From Candidatus Zixiibacteriota bacterium (GTDB taxonomy: Bacteria > Zixibacteria > MSB-5A5 > GN15 > JACZUZ01): a DNA stretch of 64,000 nucleotides. The position numbers and the translations under genes are program-made. Within the stretch, counting starts at the first letter, position 1. Every line of letters begins with the position of its first letter. Under the pieces are notes generated by a model that was not told the origin of the DNA, searched no databases, and saw only the letters and a list, made by a program, of their open reading frames with translations. Of the stretch, positions 17,331 to 25,426 are shown piece by piece. Location: positions 227,363-291,362 of the forward strand of contig JAJRPM010000012.1 of assembly GCA_024280775.1 (NCBI GenBank), in the 5' to 3' direction.

Positions 17331-20297
17331 CTATTTCAAATTCCGTTGGGTATTCATACCTGATTCGACAATCTCTATCTCCTCATCAGTCAGGTCATAT
17401 AGATCATAGACAAGTCGGTCAATTTTGCTGTCGAGCGCAGAGCATTTGTTTTCGTAATAGGTCTTGTCCTTGTCGGTCTTGGCGGCGGCTAGTTGTTGCT
17501 TGGCGCTTAGCATTGCTTCCACGTATGCCACCATTTTGTCGTGACGTGTCTTGTCTAATGCATCTGAGAAGCTAATACAACAAAAAGGTAGGGACTTAAG
17601 TTCGTTGGTACCAACGTTGTTGTTGGTGCTTGTGATTTTGAATCGCCATTGCGTGAAACGTGAATTGAGTATCCCAAGAAGATACTCAATTCTATATGAC
17701 GAGCTATCGGAGATCGTTATCGAGTTTGTAGAGTCTGCGAAGTAAGCTGGGGGAGGCATTAATGTTGCAACAACTCGCAATCGTTCATCGACACCCGTAA
17801 TTCTTTGTGTAGCAATTCTTCGCAGTTTGACTCTCTGTTTTGCAGTCCCACGTACAAGGAAGCCTCTTTCATCAAACCACTCTCGACGACCCTGCTGTAA
17901 CTGCTTATGAAGTTCATACTGTCCAATCTCCACACCTTTGATGAGTCGCGCCATATTCGTATCAGCCGTTATGAACTTCCTATATATTGTTTGGTTGATC
18001 TCACCGCGTGTGACTTCGAAGTCATCAGTCTCTCCCAGTCTCTTGACCGCGCTCAAAGAGTGGATCTTGCGGCAAAGTTCCCAAGCATTCGCGTCAACCA
18101 GCGGTATGGGAGTATTTACAGGGTCAATTAGTTTGGTGTCGATAAGGCGGACATGGCACTCGCGGTATGGATCGTCAAAACTATTCCATGGATAGACGCG
18201 GACATGAATCTTGGCCGAATCAAATGTTCCTGAAGTCACTTTCGACCCGGTTAGAACGACTGTAGAGAGTTTGGCAGTCGAGAATATTCTGCGCTTTGGA
18301 TTGTCTTTCTGCGGAAAACAAGCAGCCAGCAAATCATCCGTCGACAGAATCAAGTGAAGGCGAGTGCGATTACAGCTAATATCGGCTAGAAGGGCAAGTG
18401 GCACGATTATTCCTATCGATCCTCTATTTCGCAGAACCTTGAGGGATCGCACTATGAAGAATCGAAACATGTTCAATTTACCACCAAGTGCGGACTCGTA
18501 GCTTGGTGTATCTCTAATATGTTCTCTAAGAGTTTTGTGCGGCCATGAACTCTCACCCCTTTCTTTTTCAATAACTTCATACGGTGGATTACCCACTATA
18601 GCGTCAAAACCACCCTTTTTCATAATTTCTGGAAAGGCATCCTCGAAATCCATCGGGTTGAGTTTGCGCTCTTCTTCGGTGGCGAAAAGTTGACCATCGA
18701 GAATATCTCTTCCAATGAGCGAATTGCCACAGATAATGTTCTTGCTCAAGTCAGGTAGAAGTTTTTTCATTTTTGCCACGTGCTCAAAGTCCAGCAGATA
18801 CTGATGTGCGCTACCCTCAGTTTCTTCTTGTAGCAGTTTTAGGTAGAGCGAAAGCTGACAGACTTCAACCGCCTGTGAATCGATGTCCACTCCATAGATA
18901 TTGTTAAGCAGGATTTCGCGCTTCTTGTGCAAAGAAAGATAGAGCTTACCGTCACGCTTAATGCAGTCGCCCTTCTTTGCATTGCCTGGATTCTCATTGT
19001 AGTATTGTCCGTGGTATTTGAGCAAAACATCATAGGCCCCAAGCAAAAATGAACCACTCCCACAGGAAATATCACCAAAACTCATTTTGGCTATCTGAGC
19101 GGGAGTCTTGCCAGTTATTAATCTGCCGATGGTATTCTCCACAATATAGCGGACAATGTATTCTGGCGTATAGTAAACACCTCCGGCCTTACGAACTTCT
19201 GGTTTCTCCTCAACCTTGGCTCGTTTGGCAGTAGCGACGATTACTTTACCGAGGAACCTTTCGTAGATTGAACCGAGAATATGGATTGGTATAGCGTTGA
19301 AATCATACGGTGAATTGATATGCGCAAGACGTTCACATATACCTGAGAATACACTGTCGTCAACCTGCAACTCGGCACTATCAAGGATATCGTGGCGCTT
19401 GTAAACAATCCCATTGTAAATGCTATCAAGTCGACGGCAGGCGACAATAAAGTCTTCCCAGGCAGCGCCTCTTTCACCAAAACGCTCTACTATTCTCTGC
19501 GCTTCGATACCTTTGTCTTCAAGAAACCTGAGAAAGACCAGCCGGTCTAATGTGCGTTGTGACAGCTCAGTCAATATCTCACTGTCGAAATCCGGATTTT
19601 TGTTCTTGAATGTGCGAGCCAGGGCTGTGCGATACTCGTCTAGCTCGGCCAGAAAAGACTTGTCTATACTTTGGTATCCGCCTGGGAAAAGGCCCCGTTG
19701 GACAGCTTTTCCGCGTGGTTTGGGAAGTTCCTTGGCTCGTTTTTCTATCGACCCATTGGAGACGGCCTCTCGTGAGAATAGCCAATAGATTTCGGCGAAT
19801 TTCTCGCGGTTCGTATAGTCAGTATAATGGAGTTTGATGATGGCTCTACTGAGGGCGGTCTCAACATCCGGGCGGTAACGACAATCAAGGACGTGCAACT
19901 GTTCAAAGTCAGTCAAAACTGCGAGAGGTGTCTCGCTATTCCAGCCATAGCGGATTAACTGGAAATAATTTTCCTTTGATCCGATTTCAATAAAGGGTTT
20001 TTTCGCTTCGACGTAGAACCGAACATCATGAAAATTCGGCGTCAGATGGAATGCATAGTCGGCTCGTCTCTGCGTCCCACCCGCTACCACACCTTTTTCA
20101 ACTTTAACTTCCTGTTCGTAGGGGTTGGTTTGCTTCTCATGGTTTACATCCCAACCAAGAGCAATCCAAAATTTGTCAATAAAGTCAATTCTCGCCTGCG
20201 CTTCCGAATACTTTGAGTCCTTGTAGTGACTTTCATTACGCCTGAAGTCCTCAACAAGACTCTTAACTTTTTCAAAGGCAGTATCTAGTTCAGGCAT
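17331..20297 (-). CDS. type IIG restriction-modification enzyme (Eco57I-like, endonuclease plus N6-adenine methylase)
   Basis: A 988-residue single-chain enzyme. The N-terminal part carries a PD-(D/E)xK nuclease (RRADYAFHL, then FYVEAKKP, about 78-101). The middle has an N6-adenine methyltransferase: GGVYYTPEYIVRYIV, motif I DISCGSGSFLLGAYD (about 409-423), and motif IV NPPYEV (about 567-572). The last 400 residues, with short membrane-like loops and SNR/LLGILNSRFTQW, form the target-recognition domain. Such enzymes recognise an asymmetric site, methylate one strand and cut nearby, so no separate methylase is needed. It lies between parB and the M23 gene, an unusual place. Activity is inferred; key motifs are intact. 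Confidence 0.92.
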   Translation of the reverse strand: MPELDTAFEKVKSLVEDFRRNESHYKDSKYSEAQARIDFIDKFWIALGWDVNHEKQTNPYEQEVKVEKGVVAGGTQRRADYAFHLTPNFHDVRFYVEAKKPFIEIGSKENYFQLIRYGWNSETPLAVLTDFEQLHVLDCRYRPDVETALSRAIIKLHYTDYTNREKFAEIYWLFSREAVSNGSIEKRAKELPKPRGKAVQRGLFPGGYQSIDKSFLAELDEYRTALARTFKNKNPDFDSEILTELSQRTLDRLVFLRFLEDKGIEAQRIVERFGERGAAWEDFIVACRRLDSIYNGIVYKRHDILDSAELQVDDSVFSGICERLAHINSPYDFNAIPIHILGSIYERFLGKVIVATAKRAKVEEKPEVRKAGGVYYTPEYIVRYIVENTIGRLITGKTPAQIAKMSFGDISCGSGSFLLGAYDVLLKYHGQYYNENPGNAKKGDCIKRDGKLYLSLHKKREILLNNIYGVDIDSQAVEVCQLSLYLKLLQEETEGSAHQYLLDFEHVAKMKKLLPDLSKNIICGNSLIGRDILDGQLFATEEERKLNPMDFEDAFPEIMKKGGFDAIVGNPPYEVIEKERGESSWPHKTLREHIRDTPSYESALGGKLNMFRFFIVRSLKVLRNRGSIGIIVPLALLADISCNRTRLHLILSTDDLLAACFPQKDNPKRRIFSTAKLSTVVLTGSKVTSGTFDSAKIHVRVYPWNSFDDPYRECHVRLIDTKLIDPVNTPIPLVDANAWELCRKIHSLSAVKRLGETDDFEVTRGEINQTIYRKFITADTNMARLIKGVEIGQYELHKQLQQGRREWFDERGFLVRGTAKQRVKLRRIATQRITGVDERLRVVATLMPPPAYFADSTNSITISDSSSYRIEYLLGILNSRFTQWRFKITSTNNNVGTNELKSLPFCCISFSDALDKTRHDKMVAYVEAMLSAKQQLAAAKTDKDKTYYENKCSALDSKIDRLVYDLYDLTDEEIEIVESGMNTQRNLK

Positions 20298-20372
20298 GAA
20301 TGTAAATCCCCATAATGTTCAATGTTGTGTCAGGCTGTCAGGTCTGACACTCACCCTACAGCGCCCGAGAAA

Positions 20373-20419
20373 TGTCGAGTTTCTATGATCACTAAAGCCC
20401 TCGCCGGAACCCGACCTAC
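20373..20419 (-). repeat. GTAGGTCGGGTTC palindromic repeat (copy, inverted, diverged)
   Basis: TGTCGAGTTTCT at the left and CCGGAACCCGACCTAC at the right match, in inverse orientation, the ends of the repeats at 37803, 38799 and 44268. It sits in the gap between parB and the RM gene. Confidence 0.55.
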
Positions 20420-20435
20420 ATATACAAGAGGCTAC

Positions 20436-21416
20436 TCACATCAACCGCACCGTCTGCAACAACTCCAACAATCGATTCAAGTCATCAACCCCACCATACT
20501 CAATCTCAATCTTACCGCGCTTCAACCCCGGCTTTATGCGCACCGGCGCTCCCAGTCGACGTTTGAGATCTGTCTCGGCGGCCATCAAATCGATATCGCG
20601 ATGTTTCGGAATCAGTCGACGGCCCTTGCGGCGCTTGGTCTCACGTTCCACATGACGCACCGATAATGAATCATTAATCACTTGATCGGCAACTGTCAAT
20701 TGCTCTTCTGCGTTACTAAGGTTCAGCAACGCACGCGCATGACCCTCAGAGAGTTTACCGTCACGTAAGTAATCCTGAATCTTCTGCGGCAAATTCAATA
20801 AGCGAATAGAATTAGCAATCGCCGAACGTGACTTGCCAATCTTCTCGGCCATCTCAGTCTGACTCATGCCATACTGTTGCATCAATTGCTTATACCCCAG
20901 CGCTGTTTCAACCGGATTGAGATCCTCACGTTGAATATTCTCAATCAACGCCAGTTGCAATAATGTTGCATCATCCATCGGCGGCAATACCCGCGCCGGC
21001 GCTTTGCTCATCCCAGCCAGTCGAGCCGCACGCAACCTGCGCTCACCAGCAATAAGCATGTAACCGTCACGTTCCTTGACTACCAATAGCGGTTGCAGCA
21101 TTCCGTCACGTTTCAATGAGCCGGATAGCTCCTTCAAGCTCTCGTCATTAAATGTCCGGCGCGGTTGCAAACGATTCGGAAAAATCACATCCAGTGAAAT
21201 CTCAAAGGAACTTTCAAAGGCCCCGTTGTCGACTTTGCTAGCCTGAGAGGATACCTGTGCAACCGATGCTTCAGAATCAATCCCCATATTTTGTCTAATC
21301 GGCTTCTCGCCATCTGAGTCGCTTGAGTCCTTTGGTCTGGCGCTGGCCTGGGTAGATTGGGTCACCACCTGGCGCATCAGCGCATCCAGCCCGCGTCCTA
21401 ATACCGGTTTGCTCAT
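20436..21416 (-). CDS. parB: ParB/Spo0J chromosome partition protein
   Basis: A 326-residue CTP-dependent DNA clamp that loads at parS. The N-terminal ParA-contact motif is KPVLGRGLDALM. The nuclease-like CTP domain holds IFPNRLQPRRTF, DGMLQPLLV and GERRLRAARLAG (about 124-135). The helix-turn-helix is MSQTEMAEKIGKSRSAIANSIRLL (read in parts), with the C-terminal dimer domain at the end (KRGKIEIEYGGVDDLNRLLELL). It follows parA with a one-base gap, and two perfect parS sites lie 1-2.7 kb upstream. A low-complexity linker occupies residues about 15-60. Confidence 0.97.
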   Translation of the reverse strand: MSKPVLGRGLDALMRQVVTQSTQASARPKDSSDSDGEKPIRQNMGIDSEASVAQVSSQASKVDNGAFESSFEISLDVIFPNRLQPRRTFNDESLKELSGSLKRDGMLQPLLVVKERDGYMLIAGERRLRAARLAGMSKAPARVLPPMDDATLLQLALIENIQREDLNPVETALGYKQLMQQYGMSQTEMAEKIGKSRSAIANSIRLLNLPQKIQDYLRDGKLSEGHARALLNLSNAEEQLTVADQVINDSLSVRHVERETKRRKGRRLIPKHRDIDLMAAETDLKRRLGAPVRIKPGLKRGKIEIEYGGVDDLNRLLELLQTVRLM

Positions 21417-21417
21417 C

Positions 21418-22179
21418 TTAGTTTGCTCCTATTAGTTCACTGGTGAATGCCATGTAATTTTCGGCCCCCGAAGAGAGAATATCATATTGGACAATCGGCT
21501 TACCAAAAGACGGCGCCTCCGATAGTCGTACATTGCGATTGATAACAGTCTCATAAACCTTGTCTTTGAAGAACTTACGGATTTCGTCCGCCACCTGCCT
21601 TGATAGCTTAAGTCTGGAATCAAACATAGTCAACAGCGCGCCTTCGATAGCAAGCTCAGGATTCAATTGAGAACGCACCAAATCAATAGTGTTCAATAGC
21701 TGGCTAAGTCCCTCAAGCGCATAGTATTCACATTGAATCGGAATCAATATCGAATCTGCCGCAGTCAAGGTGTTGATAGTCAATAGTCCCAAAGACGGCG
21801 GACAATCCACTATAATATAGTCATACTGGTCCTTAATCGGCTCCAGAGCCTGCTTCAATCGAGACTCCCGCGAGAGCATACTCACCAATTCCACCTCGGC
21901 CCCAACCAGTGAAATCGTTGCTGGAACAAGACTAAGCGTCGGTAGATCAGTGGCTAAAGTTGCCTCCGCAATCGACTTGTGGCCAATTAGGACTTCATAG
22001 ATCGAGGCGTCAACTGTGGACTTATCTATCCCCACACCCGAGGAGCTATTCCCCTGAGGATCGACATCGATGAGCAGCGTCTTTTTTTCCGCCAGAGCCA
22101 GGCAGGAGCAAAGATTGATAGCCGTGGTAGTCTTACCGACCCCACCCTTCTGATTACAAATGGCGATTGTTTTTCCCAC
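21418..22179 (-). CDS. parA: ParA/Soj chromosome partition ATPase
   Basis: A 253-residue ParA/MinD-family ATPase. The deviant Walker A is KGGVGKTTTA (about 10-19), the switch/Walker regions are DVDPQGNSSSGVG and YDYIIVDCPPSLGLLTINTL, and LNTIDLVRSQLNPEL and GALLTMFDSRLKLSRQV are typical of chromosomal Soj. It forms gradients on the nucleoid that ParB-parS complexes follow. It directly precedes parB, and a parS lies 210 bases upstream. Confidence 0.97.
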   Translation of the reverse strand: MGKTIAICNQKGGVGKTTTAINLCSCLALAEKKTLLIDVDPQGNSSSGVGIDKSTVDASIYEVLIGHKSIAEATLATDLPTLSLVPATISLVGAEVELVSMLSRESRLKQALEPIKDQYDYIIVDCPPSLGLLTINTLTAADSILIPIQCEYYALEGLSQLLNTIDLVRSQLNPELAIEGALLTMFDSRLKLSRQVADEIRKFFKDKVYETVINRNVRLSEAPSFGKPIVQYDILSSGAENYMAFTSELIGAN

Positions 22180-22502
22180 GGAAAATCCTCCCGCGCCAGT
22201 GGAGCTATGAAATTCTCAGCATAGCTGTAAGAGTATTGTTTATTGTCTCGAATACTAAAAGCGGTATCAACTGTAGTAGTCAATCCGAATCAGTCAAGAA
22301 TGACATTTGACGGGACAATACACAATATAAAAAACAAGCAAAGACCGTAATTAGCGCTCAGATAACGGATAATTGCTAACTCTGTGGACTGTTTCACGTG
22401 AAACAGTCCACAATACGCCGCCAGAGCGGTCAGTATATGTATATATAGTAGAATTGTTTAGAGAAAGTCCATTGCGGCAATGGAGGGGCTGTGGCGGCAA
22501 GA
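22180..22502. other. parA upstream gap with parS
   Basis: A 323-base gap between rsmG and parA. It holds a perfect parS (22390-22405) and AT-rich stretches (ATATGTATATATAG near 22435) that could supply the parA promoter on the minus strand. No ORF or RNA gene is visible. Confidence 0.6.
22390..22405. promoter_or_regulatory. parS centromere site
   Basis: TGTTTCACGTGAAACA, a perfect 16-bp parS palindrome identical to the consensus. Known role: ParB-CTP loads here. It sits in the gap upstream of parA, within 1.2-2 kb of parB. Confidence 0.95.
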
Positions 22503-23234
22503 TTATTGCTTATGCTTGAATACTGAGATTGTTCTCTCCAGCGAAGAACTTTCTTGAGCAGTTGCGTCTTTGGGGGCTTCTTCTGATTCGAGGCGATAAG
22601 TATAGAAAGAATGTGCGAGCGTATTGCTCACAATATCCTGTGAGCTGCTATAATAAACTAATCCGCTGGTCTCATTGCTGGGTCTTAGAAAATTAGCCGC
22701 CTTGCGAATCATCGCCGAATCAGCTTTCACCCAGCGTATGGTTACTATGTCATAGGTTGGCTTGCTGGATGCAGGGTCGGTGCCCAGGGACAATTCGCCC
22801 GTGACAGTCAAAATCGTCGGGTTATCGGCAAATTCACGAAAATTGCAATTGAGAACTTTTCCCTTTATACCAAATTTCTGCAACGCCCGCCTGAGGAACA
22901 TCGCCTTCTTGCCCGTTCTCTCAATCAGCGTCAATTCGACATTACCTAAAGCCAAAGCCAGCGGAATCGATGGCAATCCCCCCCCGGAGCCAATATCCAG
23001 AATACGAGTCCAATTCCTCTCAGGGAACAGCTCATTGGGCCCCTCCATGTATGCCGGAATGAGACAATCAGCTACCAGGCCATACAGGTCTTCAGGAGAT
23101 GTTTCACGTGAAACAAGATTCACACGTGTATTCTCCTCCAGTAAAAATTCTACATAGCCAGAGAATCTATCCCGACCACCGAATTTGTCCAGCACGGTAT
23201 TTACCGTGAATTCCTTGAAGTTGTTTTCCTGCAA
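22503..23234 (-). CDS. rsmG: 16S rRNA (guanine-N7)-methyltransferase RsmG
   Basis: A 243-residue SAM-dependent enzyme that methylates G527 in 16S rRNA. Family motifs: LLEENTRVNLVSR, ILDIGSGGGLPSIPLALALGN (SAM motif I, about 87-107, read in parts), LIERTGKKAMFLRRAL. The reading frame contains a perfect parS at 23100-23115, so the site doubles as codons. It follows mnmG with a 20-base gap, the usual gidA-gidB order. The C-terminal end (about residues 205-243) is not conserved. Confidence 0.95.
   Translation of the reverse strand: MQENNFKEFTVNTVLDKFGGRDRFSGYVEFLLEENTRVNLVSRETSPEDLYGLVADCLIPAYMEGPNELFPERNWTRILDIGSGGGLPSIPLALALGNVELTLIERTGKKAMFLRRALQKFGIKGKVLNCNFREFADNPTILTVTGELSLGTDPASSKPTYDIVTIRWVKADSAMIRKAANFLRPSNETSGLVYYSSSQDIVSNTLAHSFYTYRLESEEAPKDATAQESSSLERTISVFKHKQ
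23100..23115. promoter_or_regulatory. parS centromere site inside rsmG
   Basis: A second perfect TGTTTCACGTGAAACA, 710 bases from the first, embedded in the rsmG coding sequence. In the rsmG frame it encodes part of NLVSRETSP, showing that a coding constraint and a centromere site coexist. Confidence 0.95.
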
Positions 23235-23254
23235 GCTATAGCATCCTACGTTAT

Positions 23255-25120
23255 TTACTGGCTGATTGAGTTGTGACGCTTGATTCCTACTGCAAGTACC
23301 GCGATATCGCCAGAAGTTATACCCTCAATTCGTCCGGCCTGCCCCAATGACGTGGGACGGAAACGAGAAAACTTCTCCCGGGCCTCATTTTTCAAACCAT
23401 TAAGAGTCTCGTATTCAAATCCCTCTGGAATAGGCTGAGATTCGAGCTTCTTGAAACGCTCAATTTCGCGATCCTGTTTGGCAATATATCCGGCATAACG
23501 AATACGCACCGCCGCCCGTTCACGAGCCCGCCTTGAGACTCCGTTGCGCGATAAATCAAAACTCTCAATTTCCGCCAGCCCCATCCCCGGCATTCTTAGC
23601 AAATCAGCCAGGCTGACATTCTCTTTCCTTGGCAATCGCTCTTTCAGCTCAGTGAATTCAGTGACGTTGACTCTGGTCTTTTCCAGCCTGGTTATCTCAC
23701 CAAGAGTTTCTACTTCAAGCTCTCTGTGATCTGTAATCTTTCTGCCAGAAATCAAGCTATACTTTTCAGCATACCCGATAAGTCTGTCATGCGCATTGTC
23801 CTCGCGCAGAGCCAAGCGATGCTCCGCGCGTGAAGTAAACATACGATATGGCTCAGTAGTGGAACGAGTTACCAAATCATCTGTCATCACCCCGATATAT
23901 GACTCGCTACGGCTAGGCGCAAAGGGCTTCTCGCCCCGTTGTTTCAATACCGCATTAACCGCCGCCATCAACCCCTGACCGGCGGCCTCCTCATAACCCG
24001 AAGTGCCGTTAATCTGCCCTGCAAAATACAAATTCTCCACCCGACGAGTTTCAAATGTCTGACGAATCTGATAAGCCGGGCAATAATCATATTCCACCGC
24101 ATAGCCCGGACTACGAAACTCCACCCGCTCCAAGCCGGTGACCGTGCGCATCGCCCGCAACTGAATATCCTCCGGCAACGAGGTAGAGAATCCATTAGGA
24201 TAAATATCATCAGTCCCGTTACCCTCTGGTTCGAGAAAAATCTGATGACTCTCTTTATGCGCAAAGCGGTAGAATTTGTCCTCAATCGACGGGCAATAAC
24301 GCGGACCAGTAGAATCAATATCACCGCTGAACATCGCCGAAGTAGTTAAATTCTCAATAACCAGTCGCTTAGTTTCCTCTGTGGTATAGGTCAAGAAACA
24401 GGAAACCTGCTGTCTTTCAGTGGCTTGAGTCTCGGGCGAAAAAAATGGAATCGGCGTATCTCCCGGTTGGGGCTGACATTTGCTAAAATCAATAGTGGTT
24501 CCGGCCAAGCGTGGCGGGGTGCCAGTCTTAAGTCGGCCAAGCTCAAACCCCAAAGAATCCAAAGACTCAGAAAGCCTATAAGCCGCCTTTTCATTCAAGC
24601 GCCCCGCTGGAGTTTGCTCTTTACCAATATGTATCAGGCCACCCAAAAACGTCCCGCTACAGACTATTACACTATGACAGCTATATTCTTTACCGGACTC
24701 ATCTGCAATCCCGTTGATTTTGTTGTTTTCAACCAAAAACTTGCCCGCCAAAGCCTCGATTACCGTAATCTGCGGCGTTCCATTGACTATATCACAAACA
24801 AACTGATTATAGTCCCGGCGATCACATTGAACTCTGGTAGACCAAACCGCCGGACCGCGCGAGAGATTCAGCCGACGAAACTGAATTCCCGAATAATCCG
24901 CCGCCTTGCCCATAATCCCGCCTAAAGCGTCTATCTCTTTGACTATATGAGACTTACCAACACCGCCAATCGCCGGATTGCAGGACATCAACGCCAATTT
25001 ACTGGCGTCCATAGTCATCAACCCTACACTACAATCCATACGTGAAGCCGCCAAAGCCGCCTCAACTCCGGCATGACCTCCACCTATAACAATTATATCA
25101 AAATCACAATCACGTTTCAT
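23255..25120 (-). CDS. mnmG: tRNA uridine-5-carboxymethylaminomethyl modification enzyme MnmG
   Basis: A 621-residue FAD enzyme. MnmG with MnmE installs cmnm5 on wobble uridine of tRNAs. The FAD-binding motif is IIVIGGGHAGVEAALA (about 9-24), and CNPAIGGVGKSHIVKEIDALGG, RGPAVWSTRVQCDR, GRLKTGTPPRL and PGYAVEYDYCPAYQIRQT are all family-specific. The partner mnmE lies at 32653 in the same orientation, separated by the secreted-protein genes. Length is normal (about 620-630). Confidence 0.97.
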   Translation of the reverse strand: MKRDCDFDIIVIGGGHAGVEAALAASRMDCSVGLMTMDASKLALMSCNPAIGGVGKSHIVKEIDALGGIMGKAADYSGIQFRRLNLSRGPAVWSTRVQCDRRDYNQFVCDIVNGTPQITVIEALAGKFLVENNKINGIADESGKEYSCHSVIVCSGTFLGGLIHIGKEQTPAGRLNEKAAYRLSESLDSLGFELGRLKTGTPPRLAGTTIDFSKCQPQPGDTPIPFFSPETQATERQQVSCFLTYTTEETKRLVIENLTTSAMFSGDIDSTGPRYCPSIEDKFYRFAHKESHQIFLEPEGNGTDDIYPNGFSTSLPEDIQLRAMRTVTGLERVEFRSPGYAVEYDYCPAYQIRQTFETRRVENLYFAGQINGTSGYEEAAGQGLMAAVNAVLKQRGEKPFAPSRSESYIGVMTDDLVTRSTTEPYRMFTSRAEHRLALREDNAHDRLIGYAEKYSLISGRKITDHRELEVETLGEITRLEKTRVNVTEFTELKERLPRKENVSLADLLRMPGMGLAEIESFDLSRNGVSRRARERAAVRIRYAGYIAKQDREIERFKKLESQPIPEGFEYETLNGLKNEAREKFSRFRPTSLGQAGRIEGITSGDIAVLAVGIKRHNSISQ

Positions 25121-25426
25121 AGTATTCGTAACTCAAATTCCAGTAGTAGTTTACAGGTAATTTCTGGATTCACTCAGCCTTGGCCGACCTCCAAAGTACA
25201 CTATATATATAGTGCAGTATATAACGCAGGATTCCCGCCCCGTATTTCAAAAAAAGTACGCCCAATCGACGAACCGCCGCCAAGATAACCCACCTGAGCC
25301 AAAGCGCAAATAACCGATTGACGATTTTGGCAATTGTCGTATCATTAGAGAATAGCAATGGCGACTCAGCTACATTCGCCGCCAAAATGATTTAATAATC
25401 GCTGGGACGGATATTCACTTCATACT
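25121..25426. other. divergent gap with AT palindrome
   Basis: A 306-base gap between mnmG (minus) and a secreted protein gene (plus). It holds a perfect 16-bp palindrome CACTATATATATAGTG at 25199-25214, possibly part of the mnmG promoter or an operator. No gene is seen. Confidence 0.5.

Noticed and set aside
20298..20435. tRNA or small RNA between parB and the RM gene
   Set aside because: The stems belong to a palindromic repeat; no cloverleaf or CCA end.
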